21,637 bases of DNA from a virus. How positions within the stretch are numbered: position 1 is the stretch's first letter; the number at the start of each line of letters is the position of its first letter. The notes beneath the pieces were generated by a model that did no database searches, was not told where the DNA came from, and saw only the letters and a list, made by a program, of their open reading frames with translations. Below are positions 6,333-11,737 of this stretch, in pieces. The translations under genes and the position numbers were made by a program. The stretch spans positions 1-21,637 of IMG/VR virus record IMGVR_UViG_3300008216_001633, one strand, 5' to 3'.

Positions 6333-6575
6333 TTATTTCCTTCTCCACTCTCGTAGAAATGCTTGATTTTTTAATTGCCGTTCATGCTCGCTAATAGTTG
6401 CTACAGCATCCTTCTGAGAATATCCGAGCTGCTTCATCCTAGCTACACTAACTACTGTGACATTACATTCGCCGCAACACTTTCCTTTAGCTACAGGTGC
6501 TGCATTATGTCCGCCATCCCATCCATCAGGGTCAGCCTTTATTTCTTCTTCACATATCACGCATATTTTTTCCAT
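6333..6575 (-). CDS. Zinc-finger-like phage mini-protein (CxxC...GHN...CCxxCN)
   Basis: 80 residues when started at the ATG that overlaps the stop of the upstream ATP-grasp gene (TAATG), with GCAGGAG 10 bases upstream. A longer in-frame start at 6647 would lie wholly within that gene and has less support. The sequence MEKICVICEEEIKADPDGWDGGHNAAPVAKGKCCGECNVTVV has C5/C8 and C33/C34/C37, with GW.GGHNA.PV..GKCC..CN, a pattern I know from many unnamed phage proteins. The C-terminal half is a charged helix. It probably binds zinc; the function is unknown. Confidence 0.75.
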   Translation of the reverse strand: MEKICVICEEEIKADPDGWDGGHNAAPVAKGKCCGECNVTVVSVARMKQLGYSQKDAVATISEHERQLKNQAFLREWRRK

Positions 6576-7366
6576 TAAGCTGTTACTCCTGCCGTTATCG
6601 GTCTTACTTGTAGTATCCAGGGTTTGTCGTCTTGATCTATTGCCCACTCTATATCCACAGGTCTGCCGTAGTTATTTGCTAGCCTCTTAGCTTCAGTCCA
6701 TATGGTATGCAAGGAAGTCTGTCCAAAGAATGGGCTGACTAGGTAGTCATCACGGTTTAGTTCTGGCGTTACAAAATTTTTGGGGTCTAAAAAGAGCATG
6801 CTACTATCACCAGTACCATCCACTACACCGCCTGCTCCTTCTTCATACTCCAACATCATCCTGTCAGTACCTTCCACTGGCTCCTTGGTGAATAGAACAC
6901 CAGAGTACTTGGCATCTACCATATTCATAATGATTACAGCAGGTACACTTAGAGTTGATAGGTCACGAGCTTCTTGATAAGTTAGTACTCTTTCTGCTAG
7001 AGCCGAGTCTCTCACCTCTCTTACTGCATGCTCTATACCAGAGATTGGGACATTGAGTTTAGACTCAAATATTCCTGCGAAACTTTGGTTCTTTCCGTCT
7101 TCTCCTATAGCAGAGGAACGTACCGCATAGGTACTTTCCTTAATGAATTTATACTGCACAGAATCTAGGTTGCTAGGACCAATAGAATGCCACGCCTTGT
7201 TACATATATCAGGCAGCCTATCATCAGGACAGTCAGAAGTTATAACTACCCAGTCAGGCACTAGAACAGGGTCTATCTTCCTGAGTTGTAGTGCCTTGCC
7301 ACCTATTACATTAACTGTATGGTCAGGTTTACTGGGGTAATCTCGTACCAAATATCTACTGTTCAT
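6575..7366 (-). CDS. Stand-alone PEP synthase/PPDK-type ATP-binding (ATP-grasp) domain
   Basis: A 263-residue protein matching the N-terminal nucleotide-binding domain of PEP synthase, pyruvate phosphate dikinase and rifampicin phosphotransferase. Motifs in order: IGGKALQL at 21-28, VPDWVVIT at 36-43, YAVRSSAIGED at 80-90, QSFAGIFES at 94-102, VPAVIIMNMV then YSGVLFTKEP at 154-163, PVDIEWAID at 236-244 and LQVRPIT at 252-258. In full enzymes this domain transfers the beta-phosphate of ATP to a swivelling His domain. Here the gene ends just after RPIT and neither the His domain nor the PEP/pyruvate barrel is fused. A separate His-domain protein is encoded at 10051-10368 in the same leftward block. 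At 263 residues it is shorter than the usual 330-350 but keeps all core motifs. AAAGGA precedes the ATG, and there is a 10-base overlap with the upstream gene. Confidence 0.85.
   Translation of the reverse strand: MNSRYLVRDYPSKPDHTVNVIGGKALQLRKIDPVLVPDWVVITSDCPDDRLPDICNKAWHSIGPSNLDSVQYKFIKESTYAVRSSAIGEDGKNQSFAGIFESKLNVPISGIEHAVREVRDSALAERVLTYQEARDLSTLSVPAVIIMNMVDAKYSGVLFTKEPVEGTDRMMLEYEEGAGGVVDGTGDSSMLFLDPKNFVTPELNRDDYLVSPFFGQTSLHTIWTEAKRLANNYGRPVDIEWAIDQDDKPWILQVRPITAGVTA
7053..7068. promoter_or_regulatory. Core variant of the 16-bp palindrome
   Basis: TTGAGTTTAGACTCAA: full consensus arms with one core change (TTTAAA to TTTAGA), inside the ATP-grasp gene. Confidence 0.45.
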
Positions 7367-7682
7367 TGTTGTCCTTTATGTAGTTCTTTAGTGTGAATGT
7401 CAGTGACTCTACTGATTCTTTCTGCATCATCTTTAAGTTCCAGTCTATTGTCGAGCACTCCTTCTCGACATCCTTGACGATGCGGTCAACATAGTTCAAT
7501 AGCTTTTTCTCGTCATCAAACATGGGGACATGCCCATTGTGCTGTTGCAAATCAAACACAGATGTTGGACATCCAGCTCCACTTCTACTGCACTTAACTA
7601 CTGGTGCTTGTGTTCCCAGTTCCAGTAGCATCTTCACCCAGTCCTTCGGTGGCTGTGAGTAAAATGTCGCTGTCCCCTGCAT
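7356..7682 (-). CDS. Hypothetical protein between phosphatase and ATP-grasp genes
   Basis: 108 residues if it starts at the ATG at 7682, which has AAGGGG 6 bases upstream. The ORF stays open upstream to 7754, but that stretch lies in the low-complexity tail of the phosphatase gene in another frame and has no better ribosome site. Even with this start it overlaps the phosphatase gene by 89 bases; a later start at 7631 would reduce this. The sequence contains KCSRSGAGCPTSVFDLQQHNGH (two Cys, a possible metal or redox pair) and a helical C-terminus (KKLLNYVDRIVKDVEKECSTIDWNLKMMQKE). I do not recognise a family. Its place between two parts of a phosphotransfer module makes a related role possible. 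Confidence 0.6.
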   Translation of the reverse strand: MQGTATFYSQPPKDWVKMLLELGTQAPVVKCSRSGAGCPTSVFDLQQHNGHVPMFDDEKKLLNYVDRIVKDVEKECSTIDWNLKMMQKESVESLTFTLKNYIKDNNEQ

Positions 7683-8574
7683 CAGTTTCCCCTTCTGGTT
7701 CCTCACTGTCTGCAGTTTCACTTGTAGGTTCAATAGTTTCTTCGATTGTTCCATTTTGTTTAGCTAACTCCTCCGCATATTTTGCAATTAAATCTTCCTG
7801 GGGTTTGGTTTCAATAGCCTTGTCGCAGTGCTTTGCCCGTACCATCTTGATGGCATCCTCCGCTGTCATCCCTTGGTACACCAGTATTCCTGCCAGTAGT
7901 GTTCCTGTCCTGCCATGAGAGCCGTGGCATCCTATCTCTAGGGTTTCTCCCTCAAATATTCTAGATAGACACCAGACTACAGCCTCGCTGTACTCTCTTA
8001 GCGGTATGCCCTGCATATCTGCCCACTTGATATAGAGTGTGGGTATATCTTCCTTTTCAAACAGGTCTGGATTAACAGGAGCATTGGCTGTAAACCAGAA
8101 CATGTTACCGAGCATCCATCCTGAGTCCATGTAGCATCCCATCGTAGGGTCTGCTCCTGTTCTCTTAGCACTCGGTGTTCCCTTACCAGACAGGTATATC
8201 TTCCATCCATCTAGTAGATCGAACTCATCCATCCAGTGGTTACAGGGTTTGTATACTGGGTATGAGTATTTGCTCTTTGTATAAGTAGAGCCTTTGGTTA
8301 TCTTGTTGCCTCCCCATCCATCAACTGCTGTCTCTAGCTCAAGGACATCAGCATCAAACATCTGTAGTCTAGTGTCGTCAAACACATAGACATCTACGTC
8401 ATCACCCCTGACACCAACAACTCTTCCCCTTTTCTTATCAGGTGTTTTTACTATGTCACCCTTGAGAAAGAACGATATATCTCCTACGTCTTTCCATAGG
8501 TTCCCTTGATACTTCTTCTTTTTCTTACCCAATAGTTTTCTCCCTTTTCTTAGCAGCTTTCGCATTGATAACAT
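7594..8574 (-). CDS. Tyrosine/dual-specificity-type protein phosphatase with SH3-like N-terminal domain and acidic tail
   Basis: 326 residues from the ATG at 8574, chosen because AAAGGAGGAGAT lies just upstream; an ATG at 8643 is in frame but lacks one. Order: a Lys-rich N-terminus; a small beta-barrel-like segment at about 36-82 (KGDIVKTPDKKRGRVVGVRG...VFDDTRLQMFDADVLEL), similar in style to KOW/SH3 domains; then the phosphatase domain. IKWADMQGIP carries the general acid candidate D186. C216-HGSHG-R222-TG is the CX5R catalytic loop, and GMTAEDAIKMVRAKHCDKAIETKPQEDLI is the following helix and Q-loop region. The usual His before the Cys is Gly. The last 50 residues are acidic, Thr/Ser/Glu-rich and probably disordered. 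It would hydrolyse a phospho-residue or another phosphoester. It is flanked by the two halves of a split phosphotransfer enzyme. Confidence 0.8.
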   Translation of the reverse strand: MLSMRKLLRKGRKLLGKKKKKYQGNLWKDVGDISFFLKGDIVKTPDKKRGRVVGVRGDDVDVYVFDDTRLQMFDADVLELETAVDGWGGNKITKGSTYTKSKYSYPVYKPCNHWMDEFDLLDGWKIYLSGKGTPSAKRTGADPTMGCYMDSGWMLGNMFWFTANAPVNPDLFEKEDIPTLYIKWADMQGIPLREYSEAVVWCLSRIFEGETLEIGCHGSHGRTGTLLAGILVYQGMTAEDAIKMVRAKHCDKAIETKPQEDLIAKYAEELAKQNGTIEETIEPTSETADSEEPEGETDAGDSDILLTATEGLGEDATGTGNTSTSS

Positions 8575-9380
8575 TGACACATCTCCTCCTTTATTGTGTC
8601 TAGTGGTAGTAACCCCTGCACTATGTGGGACGAGTAGTACCACAGCTTGCAGTAGCTACCATTCTGGTTTAAATCCAGAACATACTTCACATCTTGTGTG
8701 TTCCACCACTTGTTGAAATAGATACCACCGTTATGCTGTAGTCCCCAGCATGTATCGACAAATGTTTGAGGTGTTGTTTCATCCCTTTCAAACATGTATA
8801 GGGTATTGGCTATGGTTCCCCACCTGTGTCCACCGTAGCTTGCACCCCATTTGCCACCGTCATTGAATGCTTCCACTGCCCACTTGAGTGCCAGTACTCC
8901 ATACCTTGACCTAAACCAGTACCATCCTTCCCAAGCATGAGTCCTTCCACCCTGTACAGTGCCATCTCTCAGTGCTTCCTTCAGTGGTCTTGCAAATCCA
9001 TCAGTACTCCTACTGTGCCTTAGCTCACCACCTACTGCCATGTCTGTGTATCTAGAGAACTGGTCAACCAGTATGTCAGTGTGTCTTGCCAGGTATGGTT
9101 TAAACCTTTCCTCATCGTAGATAGTAGCCAAGTGGAGTATGTAGTAGTCGGCAGCAGCCTTCGATAGGTTCCAGCCTGTTGAGTTTAAACCCCAACGGTT
9201 TGCTCCAGCTTTTACCAGTACTTTCTGGTTTGGATTAACAGGTCCAGTATCTTGATATGTATTAACTACAGCTTCTGTAGTAGTCTCGGTGATATTAACC
9301 CAAGTGCCGTGCCACTCCTCTATAAAATAGGTAGTTTTACCTACCTTGTTGTCTAACCAGTGATCACTTAGGTTGCTCAT
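8550..9380 (-). CDS. Trp-rich phage protein of unknown function
   Basis: A 276-residue protein. The middle reads DMAVGGELRHS at about 113-123, then RTHAWEGWYWFRSRYGVLALKWAVEAFN, KWGASYGGHRWGTIANTL, TFVDTCWGLQHNGGIYFNKWW. I remember this spacing (GGELRH ... W...YG..AL..A...FN...W...YGG..W ... FVD..W.LQHN.G..F.K) from unnamed phage proteins, without a known function. The conserved His, Arg, Asp and Trp residues suggest an enzyme or ligand-binding fold. The C-terminus has C268-Q-C270-YQ-C273-ES-C276, a possible metal knot that lies in the overlap with the phosphatase start. It begins 3 bases after the SprT-like gene and carries two GTTTAAAC sites. Confidence 0.7.
   Translation of the reverse strand: MSNLSDHWLDNKVGKTTYFIEEWHGTWVNITETTTEAVVNTYQDTGPVNPNQKVLVKAGANRWGLNSTGWNLSKAAADYYILHLATIYDEERFKPYLARHTDILVDQFSRYTDMAVGGELRHSRSTDGFARPLKEALRDGTVQGGRTHAWEGWYWFRSRYGVLALKWAVEAFNDGGKWGASYGGHRWGTIANTLYMFERDETTPQTFVDTCWGLQHNGGIYFNKWWNTQDVKYVLDLNQNGSYCKLWYYSSHIVQGLLPLDTIKEEMCQCYQCESC
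9098..9105. promoter_or_regulatory. GTTTAAAC palindrome, site 6
   Basis: GGTTTAAACC, flanks TATG and CTTT. Coding as AGG TTT AAA C (Arg-Phe-Lys). Confidence 0.5.
9183..9190. promoter_or_regulatory. GTTTAAAC palindrome, site 7
   Basis: TTGAGTTTAAACCCCA from 9179, a complete left arm. It is only 85 bases (8 turns) from site 6, in the same gene. Confidence 0.55.
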
Positions 9381-9382
9381 GT

Positions 9383-10057
9383 TTACTGATCCTGCTTTTC
9401 AAAGTCAGTCATGCACTTTGTACAGTATGCTTCTAGGTTTACTGCACATCGGACATTGACTGGTGGATTACAGGCACAAGACCACTTCTTCTGCTTGCCT
9501 TTCGATGGTGTCTTAGGGGTTATCACGTTTAAGTGGATTGGTTCAGTCGTTGACGTAACAGTTACATCAGCTTCAACTGCTTCATAGTCCACTATCTCTG
9601 ACCTTATCTCATCTGCACCTATCTTGGTCAGTGTTTCAACAAAGACAACAGGGTCTATAGATAGAGCATCACCGTTCTTATCTGTTGCCACACCCCACTG
9701 GTTCATCTCATCCCTGAATATCTTGGTGTGATACCACTGTCCCTTCGGCTTGTGTATATCCTGATAGGCATGGACTGCATTGTGCAGTACTGCTATCACT
9801 GTCTCCACTTTAGTAAGGTCAGTCCTCATATCAAAGTGGTGCTTGAGACTGATGTTGTCACCCTCAAAGTAGTATTCCCCTGCTTTCTTGAGCCTGTCAT
9901 CGAATCCTATAACTACTGTTGGCAGGTTCTGTTGATATAGAAAATCATTCACTGCTCCATACAGTGTGTATGCCTTGTCAGCCTTGACCTGGTGCTTCCA
10001 GTCTAAGCTAGTTCTAGCGTGTTCTTGGACTGCCTTGTTTATACCTCCAGTTACCAT
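9383..10057 (-). CDS. SprT-like zinc protein lacking the catalytic glutamate
   Basis: A 224-residue protein with SprT/Spartan-like layout. The metal-site helix is VIAVLHNAVHAYQDIH with H92 and H96, and the third ligand H110 is in QWYHTKIFRDEM. A C-terminal zinc ribbon has KWSCACNPP (C194, C196) and AYCTKCMTDF (C212, C215). SprT proteins carry HExxH; here the motif reads HNAVH, so Asn93 replaces the general-base Glu. On known chemistry it should bind zinc but not cleave peptides normally. SprT relatives act on DNA-bound proteins. A linker at about 155-190 is acidic, then Lys-rich. AAAGGAGG lies 10 bases before the ATG, and the start overlaps the His-domain gene by 7 bases. It may be a DNA-binding remnant, or a protein with a new use for the fold. 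Confidence 0.78.
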   Translation of the reverse strand: MVTGGINKAVQEHARTSLDWKHQVKADKAYTLYGAVNDFLYQQNLPTVVIGFDDRLKKAGEYYFEGDNISLKHHFDMRTDLTKVETVIAVLHNAVHAYQDIHKPKGQWYHTKIFRDEMNQWGVATDKNGDALSIDPVVFVETLTKIGADEIRSEIVDYEAVEADVTVTSTTEPIHLNVITPKTPSKGKQKKWSCACNPPVNVRCAVNLEAYCTKCMTDFEKQDQ

Positions 10058-10368
10058 GTAATCTGTGCCTCCTTTATTCCCTTGACACTGATTGTTATGA
10101 ACTTGCCTGCTAACTGGGTAGCATTACCAGTTCTAACTATGCATGGTTTGTTCATTTCCCTTGCTACTATCGCAGCGTGGCACGTTATCGAGCCGATGTT
10201 AGTGGCAATAGCTGATGCCAGCTTCATTACTGGTACATTAGCTGGTACTGTCATATTAGCTACCAGTATGTCTCCTTCCTTGAAGTTAGGATCATCTGGT
10301 GTTCTAGCAATACCAGTTGCTTCTCCCTTGACTGCTCCGAATCCTTTCATTTCACTTATAACTTCCAA
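10051..10368 (-). CDS. Stand-alone PEP-utilising (phosphohistidine) mobile domain
   Basis: A 105-residue protein matching the swivelling His domain of PEP synthase, PPDK, enzyme I and rifampicin phosphotransferase. It reads GEATGIARTPDDPNFKEGDILVANMTVPANVPVMKLASAIATNIGSITCHAAIVAREMNKPCIVRTGNATQLAGKFITISVKG. The phosphate-accepting residue is H64 in SITCHAAIVARE (family: GGxTSHAAIVAR). The domain is complete but nothing is fused to it, whereas the family normally has ATP-binding and substrate domains in the same chain. The partner is probably the ATP-grasp protein at 6575-7366. Start: TTG at 10368, with GGAAGGAG 8 bases upstream and a stop of the preceding gene just before it; an ATG six codons in is the alternative. 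Confidence 0.85.
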   Translation of the reverse strand: MEVISEMKGFGAVKGEATGIARTPDDPNFKEGDILVANMTVPANVPVMKLASAIATNIGSITCHAAIVAREMNKPCIVRTGNATQLAGKFITISVKGIKEAQITW

Positions 10369-10578
10369 TTAACTTACTCCTTCCCCTTCTAAGAGGTCGA
10401 TTGCTGCTGTTACTGCATCACTATCCATCTCATCGAACTGTTCAACAGCCTGTTTAAACGGTAGTATCTCTTGCTCTAGAGTAGAGACAGCTTCATTTAT
10501 GTTCTCTATTTTCTGGTTGGCACTCCCTATTATTTCTTCTCCTCTTTCTGCTAGCTCTCTGATTTCCGAGATATCCAT
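10369..10578 (-). CDS. Small coiled-coil acidic protein, first gene of the phosphotransfer operon
   Basis: 69 residues from the ATG at 10578, which has AAGGAGG 6 bases upstream. An in-frame start at 10632 would lie upstream of the inferred transcription start and is rejected. The sequence MDISEIRELAERGEEIIGSANQKIENINEAVSTLEQEILPFKQAVEQFDEMDSDAVTAAIDLLEGEGVS is almost wholly helical and acidic, with heptad-like spacing of I/L/V. Phages often carry such small helical proteins; no family is recognised. It stands at the 5' end of the leftward operon, directly before the His-domain gene (stop and TTG adjacent), and could be a partner or scaffold for it. Confidence 0.7.
   Translation of the reverse strand: MDISEIRELAERGEEIIGSANQKIENINEAVSTLEQEILPFKQAVEQFDEMDSDAVTAAIDLLEGEGVS
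10452..10459. promoter_or_regulatory. GTTTAAAC palindrome, site 8
   Basis: Flanks GCCT and GGTA, with no arm conservation beyond the core. Coding as CCG TTT AAA CAG. Confidence 0.4.
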
Positions 10579-10607
10579 ATAGACCTCCTTGTCTACTTGT
10601 TTCTCTA

Positions 10608-10622
10608 CGCCGACCTTCGGCG
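10608..10622 (-). other. Leader hairpin
   Basis: CGCCGA, loop CCT, TCGGCG, in the 5' untranslated part between the promoter and the ribosome site of the 10369-10578 gene. It would stabilise the mRNA 5' end. Confidence 0.4.
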
Positions 10623-10631
10623 AGTCGCTCA

Positions 10632-10660
10632 AACATACCGAGACTACTAATGAATGTCAA
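10632..10660 (-). promoter_or_regulatory. Sigma-70-like leftward promoter of the phosphotransfer operon
   Basis: On the minus strand: TTGACA (10660-10655), a 17-base spacer, then TATGTT (10637-10632). Transcription would start near 10625, about 47 bases before the ATG at 10578. The -35 box is the left arm of the 11-bp inverted repeat at 10652-10679, so a dimer bound there would shut the promoter. Confidence 0.65.
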
Positions 10661-10679
10661 TGTATTCTCATTGACATTC
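10652..10679. promoter_or_regulatory. Operator-like inverted repeat, copy A
   Basis: An 11-bp arm GAATGTCAATG, loop TATTCT, CATTGACATTC. Each arm holds a TTGACA -35 hexamer pointing outwards. The core TGTCAATGTATT..CATTGACA recurs at 12842-12863 (copy B). Confidence 0.6.
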
Positions 10680-10694
10680 TGTGTAGTATTGGTA

Positions 10695-10967
10695 TTAATA
10701 CTCGTTTGGAAACAGTACCGTTGTGACTTCTGTGTCCCTGATAATCCAGATTTTGTCACCGCCTTTGGGGTCAGGGTAAGAAGCTAGGATATACCCGTAC
10801 TCTCCCTTCTGTAGTGACTGTAAACTATCGGAGTTTTTACTCCAGTCTTCCTTGTCCAAGTCACCCCAGTCACTAGACATGAACCTGTTTAAACTCTTGT
10901 GCACTCTCATCGCAAAGTCTTTATCACTTGCGACCTTTTCGTTTATACCTCTTGTCATTACTATCAT
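10695..10967 (-). CDS. DUF3768-like small protein (WGDLD...IWII...TTVLFPNEY)
   Basis: A 90-residue protein with SSDWGDLDKEDWSKNSDSLQS, GEYGYILASYPDPKGGDKIWIIRD and TTVLFPNEY, which fits a family of uncharacterised plasmid and phage proteins (DUF3768-like, from memory). The function is unknown; the pattern suggests a compact alpha/beta domain. AGGAG stands before the ATG. The stop of the upstream gene shares bases with the start, so it is translationally coupled. It is the last gene before the intergenic operator/promoter at 10632-10679. It carries a GTTTAAAC site near its 5' end. Confidence 0.7.
   Translation of the reverse strand: MIVMTRGINEKVASDKDFAMRVHKSLNRFMSSDWGDLDKEDWSKNSDSLQSLQKGEYGYILASYPDPKGGDKIWIIRDTEVTTVLFPNEY
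10887..10894. promoter_or_regulatory. GTTTAAAC palindrome, site 9
   Basis: Right arm TCTT, left ACCT. Coding as AGT TTA AAC (Ser-Leu-Asn), 74 bases into the gene. Confidence 0.45.
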
Positions 10968-11176
10968 TAGCTTTGCTCCTCATGCTGTTCCAACTTTTGT
11001 TTCTTCCCGTAGCTGTAGGACGTAGGGATTCCCTCCTTGTCTATCCTGCTTCTTAGCTTCTCTAGCCTGGTAGTATCATCTAGCTTGTATAGTTCAAGGC
11101 GTAGTTCCTCTACCTTGAGCAGTGCCCATTGGACTGCCAAGTCTATCGCTGTTAGTAGCTCATGTTCTTTGCTCAT
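10967..11176 (-). CDS. Small charged helical hypothetical protein
   Basis: 69 residues from the ATG at 11176, with AGGGGGA 4 bases upstream. An in-frame ATG at 11206 sits right beside a terminator and is less likely. The sequence MSKEHELLTAIDLAVQWALLKVEELRLELYKLDDTTRLEKLRSRIDKEG is a long amphipathic helix followed by a basic, Gln/Glu-rich tail. No family is recognised. It directly precedes the DUF3768-like gene (1-base overlap) and lies downstream of the terminator at 11212-11241, so it needs read-through or its own promoter. Confidence 0.6.
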   Translation of the reverse strand: MSKEHELLTAIDLAVQWALLKVEELRLELYKLDDTTRLEKLRSRIDKEGIPTSYSYGKKQKLEQHEEQS

Positions 11177-11211
11177 ATATCCCCCTAGCTTGCTGTATTT
11201 GGACATAAAAA

Positions 11212-11241
11212 TAGGGCAAGGTATCCAAGTACCTTGCCCTA
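11212..11241 (-). terminator. Intrinsic terminator on the minus strand
   Basis: A perfect 12-bp stem (11212-11223 with 11230-11241), loop TCCAAG, followed on the minus strand by TTTTTATG. It ends the transcript of the 11253-11501 gene. Confidence 0.8.
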
Positions 11242-11252
11242 GATTTAAGACG

Positions 11253-11501
11253 TTAATCTAGAATACAGGTCATGCTTTTTATCTTGTGCTTAGCACAGTA
11301 TTTGTGGTGCATAACATCTCGTTTGACTATTAGCGTGTAGTATTCGAGGCCATGTACCTTGAGGAATAGTTTTTTGTCGGTATAGGTATCGAACACTAGC
11401 TTTAGGTTTAGTATCCTTTCCTCTACTTCCTCTAGAGTATTTGGTGTATCGAGTTTACTATCCCCGAACATTAGGCTTTCTGTTATGTCTATTGCTACCA
11501 T
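11253..11501 (-). CDS. Hypothetical protein (82 aa)
   Basis: MVAIDITESLMFGDSKLDTPNTLEEVEERILNLKLVFDTYTDKKLFLKVHGLEYYTLIVKRDVMHHKYCAKHKIKSMTCILD. It has an acidic N-terminal half, a strand-rich centre and a C-terminus with HHKYCAKH...C, which could bind a metal. AAGGAG stands 10 bases before the ATG. It is the last gene before the terminator at 11212-11241. No family is recognised. Confidence 0.6.
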   Translation of the reverse strand: MVAIDITESLMFGDSKLDTPNTLEEVEERILNLKLVFDTYTDKKLFLKVHGLEYYTLIVKRDVMHHKYCAKHKIKSMTCILD

Positions 11502-11515
11502 AGCTTTCTTGCTCC

Positions 11516-11722
11516 TTATTTAACCTTGACTAACTTGCCGTTTTGCATAGTACCTTGAGCATACCAAGTATGTGGTGCTGGATAGTGTGGTCCTTCCAGA
11601 TAGACAGTACCGTTTTCGGGTATTGTTCCTAAGCCTGGTTCGTACACTTCAACTATTTCACCATTCTTTATAGCATCCTTGAGTGCTTTCTTAGTTTTGT
11701 AGTTCTTAGAGGCGTAGGTCAT
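11516..11722 (-). CDS. Small conserved-type phage protein (TKKALK...GPHYPAPHTWYA)
   Basis: A 68-residue protein. The pattern KNYKTKKALKDAIKNGEIVEVYEPGLGTIPENGTVYLEGPHYPAPHTWYAQGTMQNGKLVKVK is one I recall from small phage and plasmid proteins of unknown function: a short basic helix, then a beta-rich half with the signature EGPHYPxPHTWYA. The two His residues and Trp/Tyr suggest a binding site. AAGGAG precedes the ATG. It lies 14 bases upstream of the 11253-11501 gene, probably in one transcript. Confidence 0.7.
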   Translation of the reverse strand: MTYASKNYKTKKALKDAIKNGEIVEVYEPGLGTIPENGTVYLEGPHYPAPHTWYAQGTMQNGKLVKVK

Positions 11723-11737
11723 ATATTCTGCTCCTTA

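Noticed and set aside
6576-6647. N-terminal extension of the CxxC/CCxxC mini-protein to 6647
   Set aside because: It is wholly inside the ATP-grasp gene, whereas the TAATG overlap with a ribosome site at 6575 is typical of coupling.
8575-8643. Phosphatase start at 8643
   Set aside because: It lies deep in the upstream gene and lacks a ribosome site; the ATG at 8574 has AAAGGAGGAG.
10579-10632. N-terminal extension of the coiled-coil gene to 10632
   Set aside because: The inferred transcription start is near 10625 and a strong AAGGAGG stands before the ATG at 10578.
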